Assembly (NCBI GenBank): GCA_902632125.1
Contig: CACPBQ010000001.1
Location: 124,001-188,000 of the forward strand
DNA from: Paracoccaceae bacterium
GTDB taxonomy: Bacteria; Pseudomonadota; Alphaproteobacteria; Rhodobacterales; Rhodobacteraceae
DNA length: 64,000 nucleotides
Direction of reading: 5' to 3'
Shown here: positions 8,496 to 16,840 of the stretch, piece after piece
Layout: every line of letters begins with the position of its first letter
Numbering within the stretch: the stretch's first letter is position 1
Made by a program: the position numbers and the translations under genes
The notes under the pieces: model-generated
Seen by the model: the letters and a program-made list of their open reading frames with translations, nothing else
The model's database searches: none
Told to the model about the DNA's origin: nothing

Positions 8496-9790
8496 TCGGC
8501 AGCTATAGGCATTATATCTTTGGCTAAAATGCTATTTGCAACATCTAAGCCGGAGGACAATCCATCTTCGTGAAAGCCGTTTTTCATCCAAGCCCCACAA
8601 AACCAAGTGCTATTTTGACCATTGTTTAATCTGATATCATTTTGTGCATCCAAGACGCCTCTGTCATAAACCGGGTGCCGCATTGTGACTTGATCATATA
8701 TTTTGGTTTGATCAATGTTGCGCGTCGAATTAAGAGTAACAAACAAAGGATCATTTAGTGGAATTGGCTGTAAAGAATTCATCCAATACGTTAAGTCGAT
8801 TTTATCAGTATTTTTATCTTTTCTTTCAGTATACACCCAACTAGACCAACACTTTTGTAGTTTGGGCATCACAGACACGTCAGAGTGTAGTACTACATCA
8901 TTATTCTGATACTTTATTGCATCCAAATTTTGTTTTTCCGTTTGCGAAGGGTCGGACAATAAAGATAACGTATCATCTGAATGGGTTGCAAAAACGACCT
9001 CATCAAATATCTCAGGTTCGCTAGAATATGATTTAATAACAATACCGTGATGTTTTCGGGCTACCGAAGCGATAGGATTATTGAGGCGAATTTCAACATG
9101 CTTTCGCAACAAAGCGTTTTTCATTCGAGAAACATACTCTTTTGATCCCCCATCGACAGTATACCATTGATGCTGACCACTTCGGCTAAGTAATGCATGG
9201 TTTTTGAAAAATTGAAGCATTGCGTAGGCGGGAAAATCTAAAACCTTTTCGGTGGGAGTTGACCAAATCGCACCTGACAGTGGCAGTAAGTAGTAATCTC
9301 GAAACCAATCTCCAGTTTTAAGTCTTTGCAAAAACTGACCAATGGTTAAAGTTTCATCGTTAGCGACCGATATACCGATTGTATTAAATCGGTTGATATC
9401 CCATACCATCTTGACGAAACGGGGATTAAGAAGATTTTTTCGTTGGGCAAAAATTGCATCAAAGTTTCTGAGCGCATATTCAATTTTTCCATCCTTAAGA
9501 GAAGCTCCAAAACTCATATCACTTTTAACAACAGGAACTTTCAAATCTGAAAACAATTTCGAAAGCTCAGGATAATTAGGATAATTAAATACGATAAAAC
9601 CTGTATCGACTGGTTGTTGGCCGTTCTTCCCAGCCATTACAGTTCGAGCGTGGCCTCCTAATCGATTTTCCGCCTCAAATAACGTTACTTTGTAGTTGCT
9701 AGAAAGCGAATAGGCTGCTCCCAGCCCCGAAATTCCACCACCAATTATAGCAATTTTTTTAGACGGAATTGGCATTTTTTGAAAGGTCAT
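8492..9790 (-). CDS. ufaD: FAD-dependent amine-oxidase-like protein, UfaD-like
   Basis: This 432-residue flavoprotein carries the N-terminal FAD-binding motif IAIIGGGISGLGAA (about residues 13-26) followed by the second FAD contact (FEAENRLGGHARTV), typical of the flavin amine oxidase / phytoene-desaturase-like superfamily. It is the first gene of a four-gene operon and lies divergent from rpoE-chrR. In R. sphaeroides the equivalent sigma-E target is UfaD, proposed to desaturate a methylated fatty acid on the way to furan fatty acids. An aggaaaa ribosome binding site precedes the ATG, and an ECF-type promoter lies about 25-50 bp upstream. Family membership is certain; the substrate is inferred. 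Confidence 0.82.
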   Translation of the reverse strand: MTFQKMPIPSKKIAIIGGGISGLGAAYSLSSNYKVTLFEAENRLGGHARTVMAGKNGQQPVDTGFIVFNYPNYPELSKLFSDLKVPVVKSDMSFGASLKDGKIEYALRNFDAIFAQRKNLLNPRFVKMVWDINRFNTIGISVANDETLTIGQFLQRLKTGDWFRDYYLLPLSGAIWSTPTEKVLDFPAYAMLQFFKNHALLSRSGQHQWYTVDGGSKEYVSRMKNALLRKHVEIRLNNPIASVARKHHGIVIKSYSSEPEIFDEVVFATHSDDTLSLLSDPSQTEKQNLDAIKYQNNDVVLHSDVSVMPKLQKCWSSWVYTERKDKNTDKIDLTYWMNSLQPIPLNDPLFVTLNSTRNIDQTKIYDQVTMRHPVYDRGVLDAQNDIRLNNGQNSTWFCGAWMKNGFHEDGLSSGLDVANSILAKDIMPIAAE

Positions 9791-9811
9791 TAATTTTTCC
9801 TGTTTTAAGTT

Positions 9812-9839
9812 AATACGCTTAATTCAGGCTTCCGGATGA
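9812..9839 (-). promoter_or_regulatory. Predicted sigma-E (RpoE) promoter for the ufa-like operon
   Basis: Read on the minus strand, TCATCC (9834-9839) is followed after exactly 16 bases by CGTATT (9812-9817). This mirrors the motif in front of rpoE on the other strand (TGATCC, 16 bases, CGAATA). The R. sphaeroides sigma-E -35 element is TGATC(C)-like. The first G is C here. Transcription would start about 15 bases before the UfaD-like ATG. Confidence 0.6.
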
Positions 9840-9853
9840 AAAGTATTTAAATT

Positions 9854-9881
9854 TGATCCAAAACAGCTTCAGTAACGAATA
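9854..9881 (+). promoter_or_regulatory. Predicted autoregulatory sigma-E promoter of rpoE-chrR
   Basis: TGATCC at 9854-9859 followed after 16 bases by CGAATA at 9876-9881 matches the ECF promoter type recognised by R. sphaeroides sigma-E, which activates its own gene. The start point would fall at about 9887-9890, on or just before the first ATG of rpoE. The mRNA would then be nearly leaderless, or the true start lies further inside the gene. Confidence 0.65.
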
Positions 9882-9889
9882 AAGACATT

Positions 9890-10531
9890 ATGTTGCTTGA
9901 GACAAAAATACGCACAGAAGAGCGCTCGATAATTTCTTCGGGCCATGTTATAGATACGAGTAGTATCGAAAGCACTAGTAACGTGTCATTAGCAAACAAA
10001 AGAAAGAATGTCTGGGCGGAGTTAATCTGGAAAGTTGAGGCGAAAAAAGATGTCTCCGCGTTTGAAGAACTGTTTAACCATTTTGCACCTAGGGTAAAGG
10101 CGTTTTTAATGAAATCAGGAGCAGACCCACAAATGGCAGAAGAGTGTAGCCAAGAGGTAATGGCAACAGTTTGGCGGAAGGCGCATTTATTTGACCCTTC
10201 TCGGGCCAGTGCATCAACATGGATTTTTACGATAGCTCGGAACAAAAAAATTGATGCAATTAGAAAACAAAACAGACCAGAGCCAGAGCAATTATATCCT
10301 GATCAAGACTACGAACCGGATCAAGAGGCAGTTGTGGAACTGCAACAGGAAACTGAAAGACTTACTTCAGCTTTGGGAGAATTACCCGAAAAACAGAGAG
10401 TATTAGTCGAAAAGGCATACCTTGGAGAACTATCACATAGCGAAATAGCAGAAATAACAGGTTTGCCACTAGGAACAATTAAATCGCGCATTAGATTAGC
10501 CCTTGAAAAGCTGCGCCATGCAATGATGTAG
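9890..10531 (+). CDS. rpoE: ECF RNA polymerase sigma factor RpoE (sigma-E, singlet oxygen response)
   Basis: Region 2 lies at about residues 41-115, with the FNHFAPRVKAFLMKSG and AEECSQEVMATVW segments nearly the same as those of R. sphaeroides sigma-E. Region 4 (about 160-210) has the helix-turn-helix with LPLGTIKSRIRLALEKLR. This sigma factor is held inactive by ChrR and released by singlet oxygen, turning on photo-oxidative stress genes. The anti-sigma gene chrR follows after 10 bp. The start is uncertain: the ATG used here adds about 32 residues before the conserved part, and a GTG at 9983 would give a protein the size of the R. sphaeroides one. The predicted promoter at 9854-9881 leaves almost no leader for the ATG at 9890. 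Confidence 0.92.
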   Translation: MLLETKIRTEERSIISSGHVIDTSSIESTSNVSLANKRKNVWAELIWKVEAKKDVSAFEELFNHFAPRVKAFLMKSGADPQMAEECSQEVMATVWRKAHLFDPSRASASTWIFTIARNKKIDAIRKQNRPEPEQLYPDQDYEPDQEAVVELQQETERLTSALGELPEKQRVLVEKAYLGELSHSEIAEITGLPLGTIKSRIRLALEKLRHAMM

Positions 10532-10541
10532 AGAGAGAAAC

Positions 10542-11189
10542 ATGAAAAAACACGACATTAAACATCACCTATCCAAAGAATTATTGTTGGCTTATTCCGC
10601 AGGCCATTTAGAAGAAGGCTTTTCACTCGCAATTGCGACCCACATTTCGATGTGTGACCAGTGTAGAGCAGAGTTAGAAAGCCTAGAAGCGATGGGGGGA
10701 GCAGTTTTCGAAAATTTGGAGCCAAATGTTATTGATACAGATGCGTTCGCTAAAACGCTCGCATTAATTGATCAAATGCCGGAACAGACAAAAATGAAGC
10801 CGAAAACAACAGAATTGCCTGAACCGTTAGCTGACTATGTAGGGTGTGACTTAGACGATATAGACTGGCGACCAATTGGTATGGGTGTCAAACAAAAAAT
10901 ATTAGTAAATTCAGAAAAAGTTTCTGCTCGCTTGCTTTATATTCCAGCTGGTACAGCGGTGCCAGAACACAGCCATAAAGGTAGGGAAGTAACCTTGGTG
11001 CTCAAAGGTGCGTTCAAAGATGAGATAGACTACTTTGGACCGGGCGATATAGAGCTCGCTGATGGAGATACTCACCACACGCCAGTCGCGTCGGATGAGG
11101 AAGATTGTATCTGTTTAGCCGTAACGGATGCGCCATTAAAATTTAATAAATTAATCCATAAGATTGCCCAACCTTTTTTAAAGATTTAG
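10542..11189 (+). CDS. chrR: Anti-sigma factor ChrR (zinc, cupin type)
   Basis: This 215-residue zinc anti-sigma factor matches R. sphaeroides ChrR closely. The N-terminal anti-sigma domain has the zinc ligands His9, His34, Cys38 and Cys41 (HISMCDQC). The C-terminal cupin-like domain, needed for sensing singlet oxygen, has His143, His145 and Glu149 (EHSHKGRE) and a histidine at 178/179, with the conserved DCICLA pair of cysteines at 189 and 191. All key residues are present, so it should respond as the model protein does. It follows rpoE in the same operon with an agagag-type ribosome binding site, and ends 3 bp from the convergent phosphatase gene. Confidence 0.93.
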   Translation: MKKHDIKHHLSKELLLAYSAGHLEEGFSLAIATHISMCDQCRAELESLEAMGGAVFENLEPNVIDTDAFAKTLALIDQMPEQTKMKPKTTELPEPLADYVGCDLDDIDWRPIGMGVKQKILVNSEKVSARLLYIPAGTAVPEHSHKGREVTLVLKGAFKDEIDYFGPGDIELADGDTHHTPVASDEEDCICLAVTDAPLKFNKLIHKIAQPFLKI

Positions 11190-11192
11190 TTA

Positions 11193-11966
11193 TTAAACGG
11201 CTAATTCATCAATTACGCTTTTGTGAATAGTGGGACCGCCAGCTACAATCCCTTTGGAGCTACCAACGGTAGAATTATATACTATTTCACCGCCTAAACT
11301 GTTAGTAACAGTGCCACCAGCTTCTGAGACCAAAAGATGTCCCGCACAGATATCCCATTCCCATGACCTGCCTAGAGCTATCATGGCATCAAATTTTCCT
11401 TCAGCTACAAGTGCTAAACGATAAGCTAACGATGGACGATACCGTTGCCTGAAAAGGGCAGGATCACCACTTTTCCAAATATTTTCCTTTAGAATTGATT
11501 TTTTGGCCAAAATTTCTGCATCTTTTAACTCATGAATATGCGATACAGAAATTTTGTTACCATTAAGGAATGCGCCTTTACCGGCCTCTGCCGTGTAAAG
11601 TAAATCCATTTTCGGTAGATAAATTACAGCTGCGATAGGTATGCCATGTTCAACTACAGCTAAAGAATGCGCCCATGTTTCATCGCCTGCAATAAAACTC
11701 CGAGTTCCATCTATCGGGTCTACAATGAATACTTTTGTTTTTGTAAGACGTGTCGAGCTATCTTCCGTTTCCTCACTTAACCAACCATAGTCTGGTTCAC
11801 AGTTTGAAAGAAAATTTTTCAAAAAATTATCAACTTCAAGATCGGCCTCAGTAACAGGGCCCGCTCCTGCTTCCTTATCCCAAGTTTTGTAATTTTTTTC
11901 AAAATAACCCAGTGCTATGTTGCCAGCCTGAAGTGCAGCTATCTTTAAATTTTTAAGATCCTGCAA
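11193..11966 (-). CDS. cysQ: Inositol-monophosphatase-family phosphatase, probably 3'(2'),5'-bisphosphate nucleotidase
   Basis: This 257-residue protein belongs to the lithium-sensitive, magnesium-dependent phosphatase family. The metal-binding motifs are present: SEETED (about 64-69), DPIDGTRSF (about 83-91) and WEWDICAGHLL (about 203-213), followed by EAGG. Alphaproteobacterial homologues with the same PmbA neighbour are usually called CysQ, which recycles PAP from sulfate assimilation. Histidinol-phosphate or inositol phosphate activity cannot be excluded from sequence. The start overlaps the end of pmbA by 14 bp, indicating translational coupling. Confidence 0.85.
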   Translation of the reverse strand: MQDLKNLKIAALQAGNIALGYFEKNYKTWDKEAGAGPVTEADLEVDNFLKNFLSNCEPDYGWLSEETEDSSTRLTKTKVFIVDPIDGTRSFIAGDETWAHSLAVVEHGIPIAAVIYLPKMDLLYTAEAGKGAFLNGNKISVSHIHELKDAEILAKKSILKENIWKSGDPALFRQRYRPSLAYRLALVAEGKFDAMIALGRSWEWDICAGHLLVSEAGGTVTNSLGGEIVYNSTVGSSKGIVAGGPTIHKSVIDELAV

Positions 11967-13290
11967 TTGTCATTCCATCTACAAGAAGTGATGGTACCAC
12001 TCGAGAAACATATTGCCGAGCATCATTTGCAGGTATCATTTTTGTTAACATGTGATTCAAGTTCCCTGCGATAGTGAGCTCTGATATAGGATATTGAACT
12101 TCCCCATTTTCAATCCAAAAACCCGATGCTCCTCGCGAGTAATCACCAGTATTTGGATTAATTGTTGAACCAATCATAGAAGTTACTAATACGCCGCAGT
12201 TCATATCTTTTAATAGTTCCGCCTTGGATTGGGCGCCCTGTGTCAAGGAAATATTCCAATTAATTGGTGTGGGAATGCCCCCGGTTCCTCTTGCGGCATT
12301 TCCAGTAGATTGCAGATTTAATTTTCGGCTAGAGGATAGATCGGTAGTCCAATCACATAAAATACCATTATCGACTATTTTTCTGATTTTAGTTTCTATA
12401 CCTTCAACGTCAAAAGGACGACTACCACTAACTCGTCGCCTGTGCGGATCCTCTATAATTGAAAGATTTTCAGGCAAAACCATAGATCCTCTACTATGCA
12501 ATAGCCACGAGGAGCCTCTTGCAATTGCAGCACCATTTGTTGCGGAAAGTAAGTGACCTATTAACGATGATGATATGCGCTCATCAAACAGTACTGGGTA
12601 GAAACCAGTTTTAGGTTTTCGTGCCTCCAACCTAGCTACGGCTCGCTCAGCTGCCAATAGACCTATTTCTTCAGGACTTCGCAAATCACTTTTAAAGATG
12701 CGCGTATCACCGTCATAATCACGCTCTAAACCTGATTGTGATCTTGCAATTGCAACACATGAATTAGAAAAACTTGTTTTTGAATAACCTCCATTGAATC
12801 CATTAGACGCACATAGGTGAATTGCTGTTTTGCTATATCCTGCGCTAGCAGCCTCGACCTGATCTAAGGATGTGTTTTGTAGAGCAAAATTTTCCGTCTC
12901 TTTTGCTATATCTTCCAATTCATCGGGATCAGGTTCATCCCGCTCATCAGAAAGTTCAAACTTGTTAATATTCCCACATATCGCCAACTGAGATTTATCT
13001 GCTAAACCACAGTATGGGTCAATTGGTGCAGCTTTCGCCATATCAACCGCTCGTTCAGCCATAAACTTAATCGAAGGGTCTGATAAGTCGGATCCGGATA
13101 CAACGGCTTGTCTTTTCCCAATAAATACACGTAAGCCAAATTCCTTGCTCTCACTACGTTCTATTTGTTCTAAAGTTTGCTTGCGTACTTCTATCGAAGT
13201 TGAAGTTCCATTGATTCCTAATACATCGGCTTCATCCGCCCCAGCAAGTTTTGCACATTCTAAAATTTTTTGGCAGATTGTTTCCAACAT
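11953..13290 (-). CDS. pmbA: TldD/PmbA family metalloprotease-related protein
   Basis: This 445-residue protein is the PmbA (TldE) member of the TldD/PmbA family. In E. coli, TldD and TldE form a heterodimeric protease acting on small peptides such as microcin B17 precursor and CcdA; the zinc site is in TldD. As expected for the PmbA side, no HExxxH motif is seen. Recognisable family segments are EFGLRVFIGKRQA near residue 50, the SNGFNGGYSKT region and the C-terminal TGDYSRGASGFWIENGE stretch. No tldD is in the window. It is cotranscribed with the CysQ-like gene. Confidence 0.88.
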   Translation of the reverse strand: MLETICQKILECAKLAGADEADVLGINGTSTSIEVRKQTLEQIERSESKEFGLRVFIGKRQAVVSGSDLSDPSIKFMAERAVDMAKAAPIDPYCGLADKSQLAICGNINKFELSDERDEPDPDELEDIAKETENFALQNTSLDQVEAASAGYSKTAIHLCASNGFNGGYSKTSFSNSCVAIARSQSGLERDYDGDTRIFKSDLRSPEEIGLLAAERAVARLEARKPKTGFYPVLFDERISSSLIGHLLSATNGAAIARGSSWLLHSRGSMVLPENLSIIEDPHRRRVSGSRPFDVEGIETKIRKIVDNGILCDWTTDLSSSRKLNLQSTGNAARGTGGIPTPINWNISLTQGAQSKAELLKDMNCGVLVTSMIGSTINPNTGDYSRGASGFWIENGEVQYPISELTIAGNLNHMLTKMIPANDARQYVSRVVPSLLVDGMTIAGS

Positions 13291-13365
13291 AGCTACTTTA
13301 GGCCTTTTTTTAAATTTTAATAAAAGTTTTTATATGATCAATAATCACTCAAATTTGAATTCTAG

Positions 13366-14886
13366 TTACCTTAAACGTTGACCATTTGCGTAAACTTTAC
13401 CTTTTTCATCTATCTCAAATTCAGATAACAAAATATCATCACCAGTTGCACGCATTATCAGCGCCAAGATCATCCTAGCCCCAATTATAGTTTCAGATGG
13501 CAATAATTGCATATTTTCCAGACGGTCTAAGAATGCATTGGATCCCTTTATCTTCAACGAAGCTGTCCCCATAGGCCTTGGTATACCCTCAAAGGTTTCG
13601 AGATCTTCATTATCGAATTCAAAGCTTCCATTAGCTTCAACTTTTACTCCCAAAGCATCAAAAAGAAATTCTTTTAACTCAAAACGTAAAATTTGCCCAA
13701 ATTCTAAAGGATCAAGATCCTGATTTTCAATTATGGCCTGACCCGTTAAACCCTCATTTAATATAGTTGATCCTTCGATCGCAAATTTTATAGACGCCGG
13801 ATCATCGGGCATTAGTTTGTTAGCATCAAAAAGATTCCAAATCGTATCAGAAAGATTTAGGCCAGATAAGTTGCCTCTCATTCCAAACTGTTGTTCCCCA
13901 GATTTGGCTAAAAGCGGCATATTCAAAGAAGTAGAAAACTCTTCGAAATCTAGTTCGAAATTCGAGCCAAAGGCTGGTAAGTCAAGTTTAAATTTGGACT
14001 GCTCATTATCCGTCTGAATAAACAATTCAGACTGGGAAAGTGCACTGGTCAACGATGAAGGGCCTGTTGTAAGAAAAAGCGAAAGCGGCCCGCTAGGCGT
14101 CGTTGCATTCAGGTTCAACTGGCTGGTGTCAAAATTAAAATTTGAAGTCGAAGAAAACCCTTTTGATAAAGCCAGCTCAAGATTTTCAGTAATAGAAATT
14201 TTTGGTTCGTTTGAAACAGAATTAGACTTTAATTGACTCATTACATATTGAAAATTCAACTCCACTGGGACGCTAAGCACACTTAAACCACCTTTTATTG
14301 ATGCGCCTGATGCAGAAAACAGCGACTTAATTTCAATTGTTGATTCTCCGTCCACCCTTATTGTCGAATTCACATCTGCTAATACAAACTCCATATCTGC
14401 AGAAAAATCTGGCGAGGGAACTCCATTATCAAGCAGTTCAACCAAAGCAAATCCAGCAGACGAAGCCGAAAGCTGATATAAAATTTCGGGTAATTTACCA
14501 GAAACTTTAAAGTCGAGCTCACGCGCACGTACTAAAATATTAGCTTCAGTTTTATATCCAAACTCATCTTCATTCAGGTATTGAACATAGATCTCTTCTG
14601 GTAATCGAATATGGATAAAACCATCTTTATTTTTAGTTAAGTTTACGGAACTAATATCAAAATTAATATCCGTTTGCGCATCCACTTCAAAAGAAATCTG
14701 AACATCTTTTATGCTTAAATCAGATCCGACTAAGACCTCTTGCCCAATGACCCGGTAGCCACCCGTTTCCAATAGTTTTTTTAAGTTATCCCAGGCATCT
14801 CTGGTACTCAGATCGGCATGAGCGAAGAATGGAATGCAAACCAAAATACAGCTCATGTAAATCGATTTGAAAAATTTTTGGTACAT
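13366..14886 (-). CDS. DUF2125 domain-containing exported protein
   Basis: This 506-residue protein begins with a Sec signal peptide (a hydrophobic core around residues 9-20 and a probable cleavage after FAHA). The remainder is rich in beta-forming, alternating polar/hydrophobic stretches typical of the alphaproteobacterial DUF2125 family. Homologues in Rhodobacterales have the same length and the same pattern of repeated amphipathic strands, but no known activity. I infer a periplasmic or outer-membrane-associated location. It is monocistronic or first in the leftward group with pmbA (75 bp gap). Confidence 0.72.
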   Translation of the reverse strand: MYQKFFKSIYMSCILVCIPFFAHADLSTRDAWDNLKKLLETGGYRVIGQEVLVGSDLSIKDVQISFEVDAQTDINFDISSVNLTKNKDGFIHIRLPEEIYVQYLNEDEFGYKTEANILVRARELDFKVSGKLPEILYQLSASSAGFALVELLDNGVPSPDFSADMEFVLADVNSTIRVDGESTIEIKSLFSASGASIKGGLSVLSVPVELNFQYVMSQLKSNSVSNEPKISITENLELALSKGFSSTSNFNFDTSQLNLNATTPSGPLSLFLTTGPSSLTSALSQSELFIQTDNEQSKFKLDLPAFGSNFELDFEEFSTSLNMPLLAKSGEQQFGMRGNLSGLNLSDTIWNLFDANKLMPDDPASIKFAIEGSTILNEGLTGQAIIENQDLDPLEFGQILRFELKEFLFDALGVKVEANGSFEFDNEDLETFEGIPRPMGTASLKIKGSNAFLDRLENMQLLPSETIIGARMILALIMRATGDDILLSEFEIDEKGKVYANGQRLR

Positions 14887-15002
14887 ACTTCATCCCAATA
14901 GGTGTAAATTGCATAAATTGTCTTTAGGTTTTTTTAGCGTCAAGATAAATAACAAATAGTATCATTTCGAAAATTTTTAATTTTTTATATAGGCCCATAA
15001 AA

Positions 15003-15755
15003 ATGCTGAATTTAAACGGTAAAACAGTTTTAATCACGGGAGCTAGCCAGGGAATTGGAGAAGCCACTGCTAAAACTTTTTCCCAAGCTGGCGCAAACGT
15101 CATGCTAACTGCACGAAACTCAGACAAGTTAGAGAACGTAAAAAGGGGTTTAGGCGGAAGTAGTGAATATTTTGCGGGTGATATTTCTGACCCAAATTTC
15201 GTTATAAGCTTGGTGGAATTTTGCTATGAACATTTTGGTAATATAGATATTTTGATAAATAATGCTGGGACCATTCAGCCTATCGCGCTTATTCACGAGA
15301 TCAAACCAGAAGAGTGGTCAAGTGTTATTGATACAAATCTAAAAAGTGTATTTTATACAATAAACTCTGTTTTACCAAAGATGATCAAAAACGGTAACGG
15401 GACAATTTTAAATGTTAGTTCCGGAGCAGCTCATAATCCTTTAAAGGCTTGGAGCCACTATTGTGCCTCAAAAGCTGGTGCTGCAATGCTTACCCAGTGT
15501 TTAAACACTGAATATTTTGAATATGGAATTCGCGCAATAGGTCTTTCGCCAGGTACTGTTGCCACTCAAATGCAACTTGAAATAAAAAAGAGCGGGATCA
15601 ATCAAGTTAGCGAGCTAGATTGGAGCGTTCATATACCGGCAGACTGGCCTGCAAAAGCTCTTCTGTGGATGTGTAGTCCAGAAGCAGATGAATTTGTTGG
15701 AAAAGAAATTTCATTGCGGGATGAAGTTATCCGTAGAAAAGTTAAGCTAATTTGA
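15003..15755 (+). CDS. SDR family NAD(P)-dependent oxidoreductase
   Basis: This 250-residue classical short-chain dehydrogenase has TGASQGIG (residues 11-18), the NNAG motif (about 87-90), a catalytic serine in NVSSGAA and YCASKAG with the active Tyr and Lys near residue 156. Its stop overlaps the TTG start of the enoyl-CoA-hydratase-like gene by 4 bp, so the two probably act together, possibly on a 3-hydroxyacyl or other hydroxy compound. The C-terminal segment (SPEADEFVGKEISLRDE) is typical of 3-oxoacyl-reductase-like SDRs. The substrate is unknown. Confidence 0.85.
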   Translation: MLNLNGKTVLITGASQGIGEATAKTFSQAGANVMLTARNSDKLENVKRGLGGSSEYFAGDISDPNFVISLVEFCYEHFGNIDILINNAGTIQPIALIHEIKPEEWSSVIDTNLKSVFYTINSVLPKMIKNGNGTILNVSSGAAHNPLKAWSHYCASKAGAAMLTQCLNTEYFEYGIRAIGLSPGTVATQMQLEIKKSGINQVSELDWSVHIPADWPAKALLWMCSPEADEFVGKEISLRDEVIRRKVKLI

Positions 15756-16363
15756 TTAATTTTGAAAAGCATAAAAATGATGTTTGGGAGATCAAAATCA
15801 ATCGCCCAGAAAAAGCTAACTCTCTATCTTTCACAATGCTGGATGAGCTCCTATCCATTGTCGAAAAGGCTAAAGGTGCTAAAGGATTAATCCTGACTGG
15901 CCAGGGCAAAACCTTCAGTGCCGGTGCAGATTTGAGTGAAGTAAAATCTGGATTAGCAACGTCACCAATTTGGGAAAAATTATCAAAAAATCTGAAGGAA
16001 CTTAACTGTGTTACAATTGCCGCTCTAAATGGTACGGTTGCCGGAGGAGCATTTGGAATGATTTTAGCATGCGATATAAGGATTTGCGTGCCGTCATCAA
16101 AATTTTTCTACCCAGTAATGAAAATGGGGTATTTACCTCAACCTTCTGATCCCAAGAGGCTCATTGATTTAATAGGTCCGGGCCGAGCGAAATTGTTGCT
16201 CATTGCCGGTGAGAAGTTAGATGCGAGGAAAGCATATGAATTTGGCTTGGTCGATGAAGTAGTGACACAAAAAAATCTAACAAATCGGGCACATGAACTG
16301 CTGGCGGCTTCTTTATCAGCGCGATCAGATCATGTTAAAGGTGTAAAGCGTTTAATGATTTAG
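15752..16363 (+). CDS. Enoyl-CoA hydratase/isomerase (crotonase) family protein, atypical active site
   Basis: This is a short crotonase-fold protein of 203 residues; the family usually has about 255. The CoA-binding and oxyanion segments are present (INRPEKANSLS near the start, FSAGADLSEV at about 53-62, AALNGTVAGGAFG at about 90-102). Both acidic residues of true hydratases appear to be missing. The GGGCEL-type glutamate position reads GGAFGM, and the usual PE before the lxG segment reads PVMKMG. A simple hydratase is therefore unlikely; an isomerase, hydrolase or degenerate paralogue is possible. Translation starts at TTG inside the preceding SDR stop (TTGA overlap). Confidence 0.78.
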   Translation: MINFEKHKNDVWEIKINRPEKANSLSFTMLDELLSIVEKAKGAKGLILTGQGKTFSAGADLSEVKSGLATSPIWEKLSKNLKELNCVTIAALNGTVAGGAFGMILACDIRICVPSSKFFYPVMKMGYLPQPSDPKRLIDLIGPGRAKLLLIAGEKLDARKAYEFGLVDEVVTQKNLTNRAHELLAASLSARSDHVKGVKRLMI

Positions 16364-16665
16364 GTTTTTCTTTTTTTTGGTACCTTAGATAAAAAATTTG
16401 CTGGCCGTTTCGCTACCCAATTAAAAAACTTAGACAGTCTCGGATGTTTTTTCAAAGCTTCAATAGAATTAAATTTACTTGCCAACTCTCCCTCAGAAAG
16501 AGTTGCGTGAATTTCTTTATGACAAATATGATGAATTAGAATCGTTGGACCATGCTTCCCACCCTTAAGCTTTGGAATGAGATGGTGATTACTTTGCGGC
16601 ACGTTTGGTGGTATTTCTCGCAAACATAACGGACAAACCGGTAAAAGTTTATCATATTTACTCAA
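16360..16665 (-). CDS. Small HNH endonuclease-domain protein
   Basis: This 101-residue protein has a zinc-type HNH nuclease pattern: CPLC (about 11-14), a NHHLIPKLKGG core with the catalytic histidines (about 27-37) and HHICHKEIH (about 46-54). Such small HNH proteins are common as single genes in alphaproteobacteria, and their cellular role is not established. The C-terminus is strongly basic (KVPKKRKT), suitable for nucleic acid contact. It overlaps the convergent crotonase-family gene by 4 bp. Confidence 0.78.
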   Translation of the reverse strand: MSKYDKLLPVCPLCLREIPPNVPQSNHHLIPKLKGGKHGPTILIHHICHKEIHATLSEGELASKFNSIEALKKHPRLSKFFNWVAKRPANFLSKVPKKRKT

Positions 16666-16840
16666 ACATTTGTTCCTTTAGGTTAAGTTTGGTTTTGGAT
16701 TATAAATTATATCTCGAATATATATAGCTGTGATTTTTTTAGAACAAATAAGGACACAAAGTATGTGACGTGCTAATTAATTGATTACTACTGCCCTTGC
16801 CACAGGACTTTGGTCCGCAAAAGGAATGGAAAAGTTTTCG

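Noticed and set aside
9847..10245. A 132-codon frame antisense to rpoE
   Set aside because: It runs across the conserved sigma region 2 and the predicted promoter; no recognisable protein.
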